Assembly (NCBI GenBank): GCA_025462735.1
Contig: JAOAPC010000008.1
Location: 62,001-126,000, forward strand
Direction: 5' to 3'
Source of the DNA: Acidobacteriaceae bacterium
Lineage (GTDB): Bacteria > Acidobacteriota > Terriglobia > Terriglobales > Acidobacteriaceae
Length of the DNA stretch: 64,000 nt
A program made the position numbers and the translations under genes. Position 1 is the stretch's first letter. Every line of letters begins with the position of its first letter. Of the stretch, positions 1-8,401 are shown one piece after another. The notes below the pieces were generated by a model. It was given only the letters and a program-made list of their open reading frames with translations. It was not told where the DNA came from and did no database searches.

Positions 1-759
1 AAAGTTTCCGAGGGAGTCAGGATCATTTTCAAAACCACCGATCAGCACGTAATGCTCGGCGGCCAAATAGGAATCGCGGCTTTCTTCGAGAAAAATGAAA
101 TGGTGAAGGAAGAGAATGTAATCCGCATCACGCTGTTCGCCGAAAAGAGAGCGACGCATACTGGACAAATTCTCGCGCTCAATCTCCCGCAGCACACTAA
201 ATAGTTCCTGACCTACCCGTCGGAGAATCCGTTTCTTTGCGATTTGGAAGCTGGCGACGGTCTCGCGGTATTCCAGTGCCCTCTGCTGACGCACGCCCTC
301 GTAGCTCTTGAGAGTTGCCCGGCATCGTTCCAGAGCTTTCGCATACTGTGCGGTTAGTTCTCCGCGCAGGAATTTTATTACCGATGCCCGTGCCAGCAGA
401 TCGATTACGGGGTTGCCTTCTGCCTTGGCACGATTGAGCGCGGCTTTGTGCAATTCCAGAAGCAGGGGCTTTAATTCCGGGTTCTTCTTGGCTGCTCCAG
501 GGACAAATTTCGAGAACATGCTCCTAGACGGTGCGGACTCGTCCAGCACGAGGCTCTCAATGTTTCCATATTTCGCAATCAGCTTGGCAATGTGTGCGCC
601 GGCGACCTTGGTGAACTCCGGACTTAGCCACACGTCATGACGGACGTTGTCGATACCCAAGCGCAGGGTCTCAAGAGAAAGGGCCGGACTATAGCTAAAG
701 AGCCGCGTGGGCGGGGACTCCGACGAAGACCCAAGCTTAAAGATCGGAATACGAGGCAT
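1..759 (-). CDS. Unknown protein, N-terminal 253 residues (gene runs off the left edge)
   Basis: Translating the minus strand from the ATG at 757-759 gives 253 codons without a stop up to base 1, so the gene is truncated by the window. The protein starts MPRIPIFKLG and has a basic, largely helical middle region rich in Arg, Glu and Leu (about residues 95-200). I see no signal peptide, membrane segment or motif that names a family. The long open frame and ordinary codon usage argue that it is real. It points away from the creatininase-like gene, with about 180 bases between them. Function unknown. Confidence 0.6.
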   Translation of the reverse strand, partial: MPRIPIFKLGSSSESPPTRLFSYSPALSLETLRLGIDNVRHDVWLSPEFTKVAGAHIAKLIAKYGNIESLVLDESAPSRSMFSKFVPGAAKKNPELKPLLLELHKAALNRAKAEGNPVIDLLARASVIKFLRGELTAQYAKALERCRATLKSYEGVRQQRALEYRETVASFQIAKKRILRRVGQELFSVLREIERENLSSMRRSLFGEQRDADYILFLHHFIFLEESRDSYLAAEHYVLIGGFENDPDSLGNF

Positions 760-942
760 ATTTGGGCGTGCGCAGAGCCGCGTCACAACTTGCTCGTCTT
801 TTAAGACGAGCGCACGATGACTTAAGAGCAGCGTACTACGTTTGGGAGGAGTGGCCGATATTACTCAAGTTATTGGGTAGTAAGAGGCTACATCGGAGGG
901 ACGTGTACCTCCGATTCAGAGCTGACGACTTCGTAATTCCGG

Positions 943-1827
943 CTATTGCTTTGTATCCAGCGGATGTTGTGCTTTTTCGTAGAACTCGTTTTGCAGCCGC
1001 AAGCTGTTCGCGTCGGCTTTGACCACGCGAATGACCTTAGCGATTGAGTCGATCCACCAATCCATTTGAAATTTGCCGAGTTCCCGGGTTGCCAGCGATC
1101 CGTCGCCGGAATAGTGATTCGGGAAGCGCGCGTACCACCAGATACCGGTATAAACGCCATCGGGCAGGTTGACGTGGTGCTGATCCGCACCAGATTCACT
1201 ACCGGCCCGATCCAAATGCGCCAGGTCGGGGCGCGTGATCATCATTTTTGACGTCTCGCTCTCGCCGGCGTGCATATCTAGGGAATCCTTCCTGACAGGC
1301 CCTCTGGTCGAAGGGGTTCGTTCGTCGAAGACATAAACAATGTAGTCGTGCCGTTTCTGCAACTGGCTCTGGGCAAAGAACGGCAGCAAGTGCTCGTTGC
1401 CGCCGTGACCATTGACGATGACAATCTTCTTGCAGCCGTTGCGGGCCATCTCATCGGTGGTCTCCTGCAAGAGATCAAGCTGTAAGTGCGAACTGTAGGC
1501 GACGGTTCCGGGCTCGTGGCGAGCTTCGAAGATCTGTCCGAAATAATATTCCGGGAATACGATGGCGTACTCCTGTTCGGTCGCGTGAAGAACCGCATAG
1601 CGGACATCAAGCAAGTCGGTACCCAGCGGAAGGTGAGCGCCATGTTTCTCCAGGATTCCGAACGGGAGTACACACGTACCCTGTGATCGCTCGATGGCCT
1701 TTGCAAAATCAGGCGCAGTCAGCTCCTCCCAATGAACTGAAAGTTTTTCTTGAGCACAGGCGAACAATGAGGAGCAAAGGAATGACAAGCAAATGAATAC
1801 GATGGATTCTGGAATGCGCCTTAACAT
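943..1827 (-). CDS. Secreted creatininase-family amidohydrolase
   Basis: The 294-residue protein begins with a signal peptide (hydrophobic core about residues 8-24, ending near ACAQ). The creatininase fold follows with its metal-site signatures: E60-x-H62 in GILEKHGAHLPLGTD with D71, the NGHGGN box (H141), and a HAGESET box near 186-192. Known family members hydrolyse cyclic or linear amides (creatinine, N-formyl compounds, mycofactocin precursor), usually with two divalent metals. The export signal suggests an extracytoplasmic amidase rather than a cytosolic creatininase. The substrate cannot be read from the sequence. It stands alone on the minus strand. Confidence 0.85.
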   Translation of the reverse strand: MLRRIPESIVFICLSFLCSSLFACAQEKLSVHWEELTAPDFAKAIERSQGTCVLPFGILEKHGAHLPLGTDLLDVRYAVLHATEQEYAIVFPEYYFGQIFEARHEPGTVAYSSHLQLDLLQETTDEMARNGCKKIVIVNGHGGNEHLLPFFAQSQLQKRHDYIVYVFDERTPSTRGPVRKDSLDMHAGESETSKMMITRPDLAHLDRAGSESGADQHHVNLPDGVYTGIWWYARFPNHYSGDGSLATRELGKFQMDWWIDSIAKVIRVVKADANSLRLQNEFYEKAQHPLDTKQ

Positions 1828-2027
1828 GAGTTGTTCCTCAGTCGGCGAATTCTAGCATTCGAGCAGGTGAAGTGGCACGTTCAACAGGACGCTGCGGGAG
1901 CGGCAGGTTACTCTAGTTACCAGCCGTCTCGTGAAATACCAGTTAGGATTTAGTCGGTCATCGTCGGCACCAAAAATCTGCAGCACCTTACTCTGAAAGG
2001 CTTGATTCTGAGCACCAGGGGGATCCC

Positions 2028-2966
2028 GTGAAGAAACTGAAGTTTATTGTTTCCCTTACCACTAGTGATAACGACTACCAGATGGAGCAGGCGGCTGCGG
2101 CAGAAGATGCGGCGAGGCGCCTCGGGGTTGAGGTGCAGATTCTTTACGCGGATAACGATGCGATCCTGCAGAGCCAGCAACTGCTAAAAATCATCCAATC
2201 GAACACAGAAGCGCACCCGGACGGAGTCATCTTTGAACCGGTGGGCGGAACAGCCATGCCGCAAGTCGCCAAAGCGGCGGCAGCTGCGGGCATTGGATGG
2301 GTGGTCCTGAATCGCGAAGTTGAATACATCTCCGAATTGCGCAGCACCTACAAGATTCCTATTTTCTCAATCAGCTCCGACCATGAGCAGATCGGCCGCA
2401 TTCAGGGAAACCAGATCTCGGCATTGCTTCCCAGTAAGAGTGGGGCCGTATTGCTGATTCAGGGGCCGGCAGATAGCCTTGCGGCCAGGCAGCGTACTTC
2501 GGGAATGTATGAGGGCAAGCCCGCTGACGTTCAGGTGAAACTGATGAAAGCCAACTGGACGGAAGCGAGCGCCTATAAGGCAATCAGCTCCTGGCTGAAG
2601 CTTTCCACTTCGCAACAAGCACTGATTGATGTGATTGCCGCGCACGACGATTCAATGGCCATCGGCGCGAGAAAAGCCTTCCAGGAGCTCACGGATACGC
2701 AGTTACGCTCCCGCTGGCTGAAAGTGCCGTTTCTCGGGATTGATGGTGTCCGTAAGACTGGGCAGGCCTGGGTGCAACAGGGGCTACTCCATGCAACCAT
2801 TATCGTTCCGACCAACACAGGAAAAGCAATTGAAATACTTACGCAGGCTTTGAATACCGGAACGTTACCTGCTGCGAAGACCCTGACCGTGCCAAAATCC
2901 TTTCCAGAGATCGAAGAACTCTCGAAAAAACCTATACAAAGAAGTCTGGCGGCGAAGACGGTCTAG
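2028..2966 (+). CDS. Periplasmic-binding-protein-like sugar-binding protein without signal peptide
   Basis: The 312-residue product has the two-lobed architecture of ribose/LacI-type binding proteins (Peripla_BP_4). The first lobe starts directly at residue 5 (KFIVSLTTSDNDYQMEQ), and DGVIFEPVGG near 65-75 and the VIAAHDDSMAIGA segment near 205-215 are typical of the ligand-binding hinge. A GTG start is chosen because an AGGGGG sequence lies about 6 bases upstream. There is no hydrophobic leader, so export as an ABC-transporter receptor is doubtful. No permease or ATPase gene is adjacent. A cytoplasmic ligand sensor, or loss of the signal peptide, are the alternatives. Confidence 0.75.
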   Translation: MKKLKFIVSLTTSDNDYQMEQAAAAEDAARRLGVEVQILYADNDAILQSQQLLKIIQSNTEAHPDGVIFEPVGGTAMPQVAKAAAAAGIGWVVLNREVEYISELRSTYKIPIFSISSDHEQIGRIQGNQISALLPSKSGAVLLIQGPADSLAARQRTSGMYEGKPADVQVKLMKANWTEASAYKAISSWLKLSTSQQALIDVIAAHDDSMAIGARKAFQELTDTQLRSRWLKVPFLGIDGVRKTGQAWVQQGLLHATIIVPTNTGKAIEILTQALNTGTLPAAKTLTVPKSFPEIEELSKKPIQRSLAAKTV

Positions 2967-3117
2967 ATTTCGATTGCCGGATCGGGTCCTCAGCCTAGTA
3001 GCCGGTCCGCGCCGCAACAAAGTATCTCGGTTTATCTCCCAGGATTACACCTCACAACGCTTGCGTACTCAGCTTTTCGGAGCTAGGATTCGGCACGCAG
3101 GCCAGGAGGTCACTCCA

Positions 3118-4266
3118 ATGACACACAGGCGCGGTTGGGTTTTCGCAGTATTCGCTTTGCTCACGCCAGTTTATGTCATCCCACTCGTTCATTCGCAGGT
3201 TGAAACGATTGTGATCCCGGCGGGTACGCCCGAAGACAACGATCTCAATGCCATCACCAATGAGCACGACGCACAGAAAAAAGTTTCGATGTACCAGGAC
3301 TATGTGCAAAAGTATGCGTCCAATCAAGCCGCCGTTGCGTATGCAAACTGGCAGCTGTCGCAGTACTACCAGAACACGGGAGACTTGCAAAAGGCGCGGG
3401 AGTGCGGCGAGAAAGCGGTAGCGGGATCTCCGCACAATCTGGATATCCTGACTTCGCAAGTCACGATTGCGCAACAGCTCAAGGATAACGCTCAGGTCTT
3501 CAAGTATTCCGTTCAGGGCGGCGAAGTGTTTAATTCCATCGAGAAACAACCGAAGCCAGCTGACCTGAGCGATGAGCAGTTTGCTTCGATGATCACATCG
3601 CAAAAAGACGCGAACAAAAATTCGTATGAGTTCTTCGAAGAGGCAGCCTTCAACTCCATTGCGGCCGCGCCTGACGCGAAAACGCGCATGGATTACATCG
3701 ACAAATTTACGGTGACGTTTCCCAAGTCGAAAATGGATGAACAGGTAACCTCGTATGCGATGCTCAGTCTTTCCGAGCTCAAGGACAATCACCGGCTGAT
3801 TGAATATGCAGAAAAGGCGCTGACAGCTAACCCAAATAATTTGCCGGCCCTGCTCCTGCTTGCAAACAATTACGTGGATAGCTCCGAAGCCGGCGCGTTG
3901 GGCAAGGCCATTACATACGCGCAGAAGGCGATTGTAGCGGCTAAAGCGGATGACCCGACGGCAGACAAACCTCAGAAGATTTCGGCTGGCGTGGGACACT
4001 CAGTCATGGGGCGCGCCTACGCTAAGCAGCAGAAGACGCTGCCTTCCATCAGCGAACTGAAGTCGGCGACTGCGCTGCTCAAGGGAAACGATGAGCAGCA
4101 GTATGCGGTGGCGGCCTACTACCTGGGTTGGGATTACGCGAAGGTCAACAAACTTACCGACGCAAGAGCAATACTGAATGACGCGGCCACAATTCCGGGG
4201 CCGGTGCAGCAACCCGTGAAAGATTTGCTGATCAAGGTGAATACAGCGCGAGCGGCAGGGAAATAA
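3118..4266 (+). CDS. Secreted tetratricopeptide-repeat protein
   Basis: I place the start at 3118, because AGGAGGT precedes this ATG by about 8 bases and the product then begins with a signal peptide (hydrophobic stretch about residues 7-24, ending VHSQ). The 382-residue protein consists mostly of helix-turn-helix repeats of TPR type. Examples are the A-N-W-Q-L-S-x-Y-Y-x-N-T-G-D-L-x-K-A segment around residues 80-100 and a second group (EYAEKALTANPNNLPALLLLA) around 225-245. Such proteins are periplasmic or outer-membrane scaffolds. No enzymatic motif is visible. The gene ends 3 bases before the convergent proline-rich gene. Confidence 0.8.
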   Translation: MTHRRGWVFAVFALLTPVYVIPLVHSQVETIVIPAGTPEDNDLNAITNEHDAQKKVSMYQDYVQKYASNQAAVAYANWQLSQYYQNTGDLQKARECGEKAVAGSPHNLDILTSQVTIAQQLKDNAQVFKYSVQGGEVFNSIEKQPKPADLSDEQFASMITSQKDANKNSYEFFEEAAFNSIAAAPDAKTRMDYIDKFTVTFPKSKMDEQVTSYAMLSLSELKDNHRLIEYAEKALTANPNNLPALLLLANNYVDSSEAGALGKAITYAQKAIVAAKADDPTADKPQKISAGVGHSVMGRAYAKQQKTLPSISELKSATALLKGNDEQQYAVAAYYLGWDYAKVNKLTDARAILNDAATIPGPVQQPVKDLLIKVNTARAAGK

Positions 4267-4269
4267 AAA

Positions 4270-4890
4270 TCACTTGCGCGCCAGCTCGTCCGACAAAAGA
4301 CGCGCCTTGTACGCCAGGGTCTGAGCGCGATTGGTGTCGGCGGAGGCCGCAGCAGCCTTGGCCTGGCGCATGTAAGTGTGGATCTCGTCGATCATGCTCT
4401 GCTGGGCCGGAGTAAGCGGACGGCCAGCAACGCGCTTGAGGTTCGCATCTGTCGCTGCTAATAACCAGGCAGTGCTCGCACGCTGCTGCTGCGCTTGGCC
4501 TGGACTCGTGGCGGGAGTAAGTTGCGCCAGACCCTCTTTCGCACCGCCATTTCGAACGACCACCTTGCTGGTCTCGCTGGACGATTTATGTGCCGGCGTC
4601 TTTTTGTCAATTGGCGAGCCTGTCTTGCCGACCCGCTTGCGCTTCCTGTGCCTCAGTACCGGCGGCTTCGGGGGCATTGGGGCCGGAGTCGGCGTCTGCG
4701 TGGCAGCAGGAGGCGCGGTTTGTGCAGGGGATGGGGCGGGAGTTTGCACTGGCTGGGTAGGAGTCTGCGGCTCTTGATTTGGGGCTTGGATCTGGGGCGT
4801 AGCTTGCGCTTGCGGCACGGAAAGCGATAGAGCGGAGTCACTGCATACAAGCAGCGCAGCTAACGTCAGGTGAATGGCGCGCAATCTCAT
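4270..4890 (-). CDS. Exported proline-rich protein of unknown function
   Basis: The 206-residue protein has a signal peptide (about residues 1-24). A Pro/Gln/Thr-rich linker follows (about 28-78) with repeated PTP, QTP and PAP units, then a strongly basic patch (RHRKRKRVGK, about 81-90), then a helical C-terminal third from about 135 (RPLTPAQQSMIDEIHTYMRQ) to the end. The proline and basic segments suggest spanning or binding the cell wall, but no named domain is recognised. It lies just downstream of the sensor-kinase gene on the same strand (21-base gap) and may be co-transcribed with it. Confidence 0.65.
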   Translation of the reverse strand: MRLRAIHLTLAALLVCSDSALSLSVPQAQATPQIQAPNQEPQTPTQPVQTPAPSPAQTAPPAATQTPTPAPMPPKPPVLRHRKRKRVGKTGSPIDKKTPAHKSSSETSKVVVRNGGAKEGLAQLTPATSPGQAQQQRASTAWLLAATDANLKRVAGRPLTPAQQSMIDEIHTYMRQAKAAAASADTNRAQTLAYKARLLSDELARK

Positions 4891-4911
4891 GCTGGGTTCC
4901 GCAGAGCCGAC

Positions 4912-6777
4912 TTAGGTCCGCGCTGTGGCTTCCTCCAGTGACGTGGAGCGGGCTTCAGCTAAAGGCAATCGTAAACGGAAGGTAGTGCCCTTCCCTTCTT
5001 CTGATTCAAAATCGACCGATCCATAGTGCCACATCATGATCTGGTAAGTCTGGGCGAGTCCGATTCCACTTCCAGCTTTCTTGGTAGTGAAATACAGCTC
5101 AAAGATCTTGTCCTGCACGGAGACCGGAATGCCCGCACCCTGGTCGCGAACTTCGGTGATGACAGCGTCTTCGTTCCTGTGCGCATGAATGGCCAGCGTA
5201 CCGCCATCGGGCATCGACTGAACCCCGTTCAAGACAACGTTCAGCATGGCCTGCTTAATAAAGTCAGCGTCGACTTTGACCGTAATCGGCTCCGGCGGTA
5301 ATTCGCGGACTAGCGTGACCCCGTGCTGTTCGGCGTCAGGCGCAGCGAGCATACAGACTTCTTCGAGAATTGACCGCAGATCAGTTTCATCCAGGTGCAA
5401 GTCGCGAGGCCTGGTGAAGTCGATCAGGATTTGCACCACACGGTCAAGGCGGTGAATCTCGCTATCAATGATATCAACGTGGCGGCTGGTTGCTGGATCG
5501 ACGTGCTCGAGTTTGTTGCGCAGAAGTTGCAGATGCAGAACAATCGCATTGATCGGGTTTTTTACCTCATGGGCAACACCACGAGTCACACGGCCGCTGG
5601 CGGAAATCCTGCGCGATAGTTCGATTTCATCTTCAATTCGGCGGACTGATTCCGCATCGCGCATGGTTAAGAGTGCGCCGATCTGCGTGCCCTTTTCCTG
5701 GATAAAATCCAGAGAGACCTGGACGCGGCGGCCGTTTGACGCCTCGATTTCACGTTGAGCGACATTGTGCCGGAGACGGAAAGCATCCAGCATTACAGAG
5801 CCTAGCGAAGACTCAGGCGAGAAGATTTCGGTCGCCGTGCGCCCCAGAAGTTCGCGACGCGAGCGGCCAAGAAAGGCCTCGATGGCGGCGCTGACTAGCA
5901 CGACTCGCGAATCGCGAGTAAACAGCATCAGGCCGTCCTGCAGGCTGGACATAATTTGGTCCACATTGTCCTTCAGGGCGGAAAAAATCTCTCGCGTGTC
6001 GCGCATCTGGCGGCCGAGGGTCGCGATTTTCATGCTCACCTGCCCGTACTCGTCGTGCCCACCATCCGATGCCTTCAGAGCGGCGCCGCCCGCCTCCGCC
6101 ATGCTATCCAGACTGCGGTTGATATGTTCCAGCGGCCCGAGCGCAATGTTCGAGAGCAACGCGGCCAACAGGAGCGAGCACAGCACCGCTACAGCTGAGA
6201 GCGTCAATGCACGCTGCAAGCGCGGCGTAAGCTCATTCCGAAGAAAGACGGTGGAAACGCCCACGTGAATGCTGCCGAATCTCTCTCCATTCAGCAGCAA
6301 CGGGATGTGAACGTCGTACACCGTTGGGGCGTGGTAGACAAGCCTCAGCTTCTGGCGGAAGCCGGCATTCTGCAGCAGTGAGAAATCAAGGCGGCCCTCG
6401 ATCTTCTTGCCCACTAGGTTGGGGTCGGTATCGAGAAGGGCTTTGCCGTCGGCGTCGAGGATGGCAGCGTCGTAAATCGTTGGCCAGCTTCCAACCACTG
6501 ACTCAAGCATGGTATTGAGGTCGCGATCGGTGCCGAGGTAATAAGCGACGCCACGGCGCAGAGCTTCAGGATTGCTGGTATCGATACGAGTGCTGCTTAG
6601 ATCAGGGGCAGCGTTGCTGGCAAGAAAGGCGAGCTGAGAGGTCAGGAATGCAGCCGTGTCATGTGCGCTATTGATTCCCTGGCGCAGAATTTGCGAGATG
6701 TAGAGATACGAGCCACCGGTGACGATGGCGGCCACCATGAACGTGATGGCGAGTACGATTTGTGTCCTGCGGCGCAT
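4912..6777 (-). CDS. Membrane sensor histidine kinase, NtrB/AtoS-like
   Basis: The 621-residue protein has two transmembrane helices (about 7-29 and 191-213) that bracket a periplasmic sensor of CACHE type. HAMP follows (about 212-265), then PAS (about 270-375), the dimerisation/phosphoacceptor helix with H403 in GVAHEVKNPINAI, and a HATPase domain with N box, a DQGAGIP G1 box and a GSGIGLAQT G2 box near the C-terminus. It would autophosphorylate at H403 and pass phosphate to the sigma-54 response regulator encoded just upstream (67-base gap, same strand). The signal sensed is unknown. Confidence 0.9.
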   Translation of the reverse strand: MRRRTQIVLAITFMVAAIVTGGSYLYISQILRQGINSAHDTAAFLTSQLAFLASNAAPDLSSTRIDTSNPEALRRGVAYYLGTDRDLNTMLESVVGSWPTIYDAAILDADGKALLDTDPNLVGKKIEGRLDFSLLQNAGFRQKLRLVYHAPTVYDVHIPLLLNGERFGSIHVGVSTVFLRNELTPRLQRALTLSAVAVLCSLLLAALLSNIALGPLEHINRSLDSMAEAGGAALKASDGGHDEYGQVSMKIATLGRQMRDTREIFSALKDNVDQIMSSLQDGLMLFTRDSRVVLVSAAIEAFLGRSRRELLGRTATEIFSPESSLGSVMLDAFRLRHNVAQREIEASNGRRVQVSLDFIQEKGTQIGALLTMRDAESVRRIEDEIELSRRISASGRVTRGVAHEVKNPINAIVLHLQLLRNKLEHVDPATSRHVDIIDSEIHRLDRVVQILIDFTRPRDLHLDETDLRSILEEVCMLAAPDAEQHGVTLVRELPPEPITVKVDADFIKQAMLNVVLNGVQSMPDGGTLAIHAHRNEDAVITEVRDQGAGIPVSVQDKIFELYFTTKKAGSGIGLAQTYQIMMWHYGSVDFESEEGKGTTFRLRLPLAEARSTSLEEATART

Positions 6778-6844
6778 GAGATCAGCCGTGATCGATCAGC
6801 CGTCAGCACTTAGACGCATCCAAAGCTGACGCCTACGGAATCTA

Positions 6845-8296
6845 TTATGGCTCCTTGACTTCCTCCGTTTCTTCCCTCTCTTCCCTTTCTTCTTTCTCCT
6901 CTTTTTCGATGCGACTGCCGCCGTCGGGCCCGGAGCTGCCATATTCCTTCAACTTGTTGTGTAAGGTCTTCAGACTAATACCCAGGATTTCCGCGGCCCG
7001 AGTCTTGTTGTTGTTGGTGGATTCCAAAGTCTTGAGAATCAACAGGCGCTCAGCTTCACCGACAGTAGTTCCTACACCGACGCGGATGGAATCGGCATCG
7101 TCGACCGAAGCACGGACGGGCGCATGGCCAAAACTGGGCGGCAGGTGCTTGGTTTCGATCACCGGCCCTTCGCAAACAATTACAGCGCGCTCAAGGGTAT
7201 TGCGCAGCTCGCGAACATTTCCCGGCCAAGTATAGTTTCGGAAAGCATTGAGTACCGCTTCACTGACGGCGGCAACTCGGCGGCCATGCTTGGAGCTCAT
7301 ATCCGCAAGCAGCGTCTGCACAAGGTCCTGAATATCTTCGCGATGTTCGCGGAGGACCGGCATGTGGATGTTAAAAACATTAAGCCGATAGTAGAGATCA
7401 TTCCGCAGCTCGCCTCGTGCCACCGCGTCCTCAGGCACCTTATTGGTTGCCGCAAGCACCCGCACGTCAACCGTAGTCTCCGTCTTGCTCCCCAAGCGGC
7501 GCAACTTGCGGTCTTCCAGCACGCGCAGCAGTTTGGCTTGCGTGGCGATCGGCATTTCACCGATTTCATCGAGCAGAAGCGTACCGCCTTCGGCAAGTTC
7601 GAAACATCCAGTGCGGCGCTCGAGGGCGCCAGTGAACGCCCCCTTCTCGTGACCAAAAATCTCGCTTTCGATGAGCGTTTCCGGAATTGCAGCGCAATTT
7701 ATGGCCACAAAGGGCTTTGGCCGGCGCGGGCTTAGTTCATGAATGGTTCGCGCAACCAGTTCCTTACCCGTTCCACTCGCGCCCGTGATGAGGACCGAGG
7801 CGGTGCTGGGCGCCACCATTTCGATCAGGCGGAAAATCTCCTGCATTTTCTTGGAAGGACCGATAAGCGAGCCGAGAGAGCCTGCATCCCGCAGCTTGCG
7901 GCGAGTCGCCTCGAGCTCAACGCGAGTGCCAAGCAGGGCGGTGGCATTCTGAAGAATCGTGCGCAAGCGGCTGGTATCGATGGGCTTAGCAATGTAGTCG
8001 TATGCGCCTGTTCGCATCGCCTGCACTGCACTATCGATGCTGCCTTGCGCCGTGACCACAATTACGGCAATAGTCTGGCTATCGCCAGAAATTTTCTCCA
8101 GCAGTTCGAGTCCGCCGAGGCGCGGCATCTTCAAATCTGTAATAACGATATGGGGCGACCACGATCCAACTTTCTCGTAGCCTTCCACGCCGTCGCGCGC
8201 CGTTTCCGCGGTGTAGCCCCAGGACGAGATCAGCTCGGCCAGGCCGGTGCGTTCATTTTCTTCATCTTCTACGATCAGTACTTTTTCCTGGCTCAT
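6845..8296 (-). CDS. Sigma-54-dependent response regulator, NtrC family
   Basis: The start at 8296 is chosen because the receiver domain begins there (MSQEKVLIVEDEENE); the frame stays open 31 codons further upstream without recognisable content. Domains are a receiver with phosphoacceptor D54 (VITDLKMP), a central AAA+ domain with Walker A GASGTGKE and the sigma-54 contact loop GAFTGA, and a Fis-type helix-turn-helix (KTRAAEILGISLKTLHNKL). The protein ends in an unusual acidic/basic tail of about 25 residues rich in Glu, Lys and Arg, encoded by a nearly pure purine tract. It pairs with the downstream kinase. Targets are unknown. Confidence 0.9.
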   Translation of the reverse strand: MSQEKVLIVEDEENERTGLAELISSWGYTAETARDGVEGYEKVGSWSPHIVITDLKMPRLGGLELLEKISGDSQTIAVIVVTAQGSIDSAVQAMRTGAYDYIAKPIDTSRLRTILQNATALLGTRVELEATRRKLRDAGSLGSLIGPSKKMQEIFRLIEMVAPSTASVLITGASGTGKELVARTIHELSPRRPKPFVAINCAAIPETLIESEIFGHEKGAFTGALERRTGCFELAEGGTLLLDEIGEMPIATQAKLLRVLEDRKLRRLGSKTETTVDVRVLAATNKVPEDAVARGELRNDLYYRLNVFNIHMPVLREHREDIQDLVQTLLADMSSKHGRRVAAVSEAVLNAFRNYTWPGNVRELRNTLERAVIVCEGPVIETKHLPPSFGHAPVRASVDDADSIRVGVGTTVGEAERLLILKTLESTNNNKTRAAEILGISLKTLHNKLKEYGSSGPDGGSRIEKEEKEEREEREETEEVKEP

Positions 8297-8401
8297 GGGT
8301 AGGTATTCATTATTCAAGGTAGGGCTTGTGCTCGCAAGCGGCAAGCGGTATTTCGCCGAATCGGCAGGGCCAAAGCCTGTAACGGTCATAATTTAGTATG
8401 G

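Noticed and set aside
762-1022. Plus-strand reading frame between the truncated gene and the creatininase gene
   Set aside because: Arg/Ala-rich composition, no ribosome-binding site, and overlap with the creatininase-like gene end; it reads as a shadow frame.
3052-3999. 315-codon minus-strand frame opposite the TPR gene
   Set aside because: Arg/Val/Leu-rich composition typical of an antisense shadow; the plus-strand protein has a signal peptide, TPR pattern and AGGAGGT start.
6780-6840. Repeated GATCAGCCGT between regulator and kinase as a mobile element end
   Set aside because: Only two short copies, no terminal inverted repeats or target duplication.
7124-7735. 203-codon plus-strand frame inside the NtrC-type regulator gene
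   Set aside because: Lies wholly opposite conserved AAA+ sequence and shows no domain.
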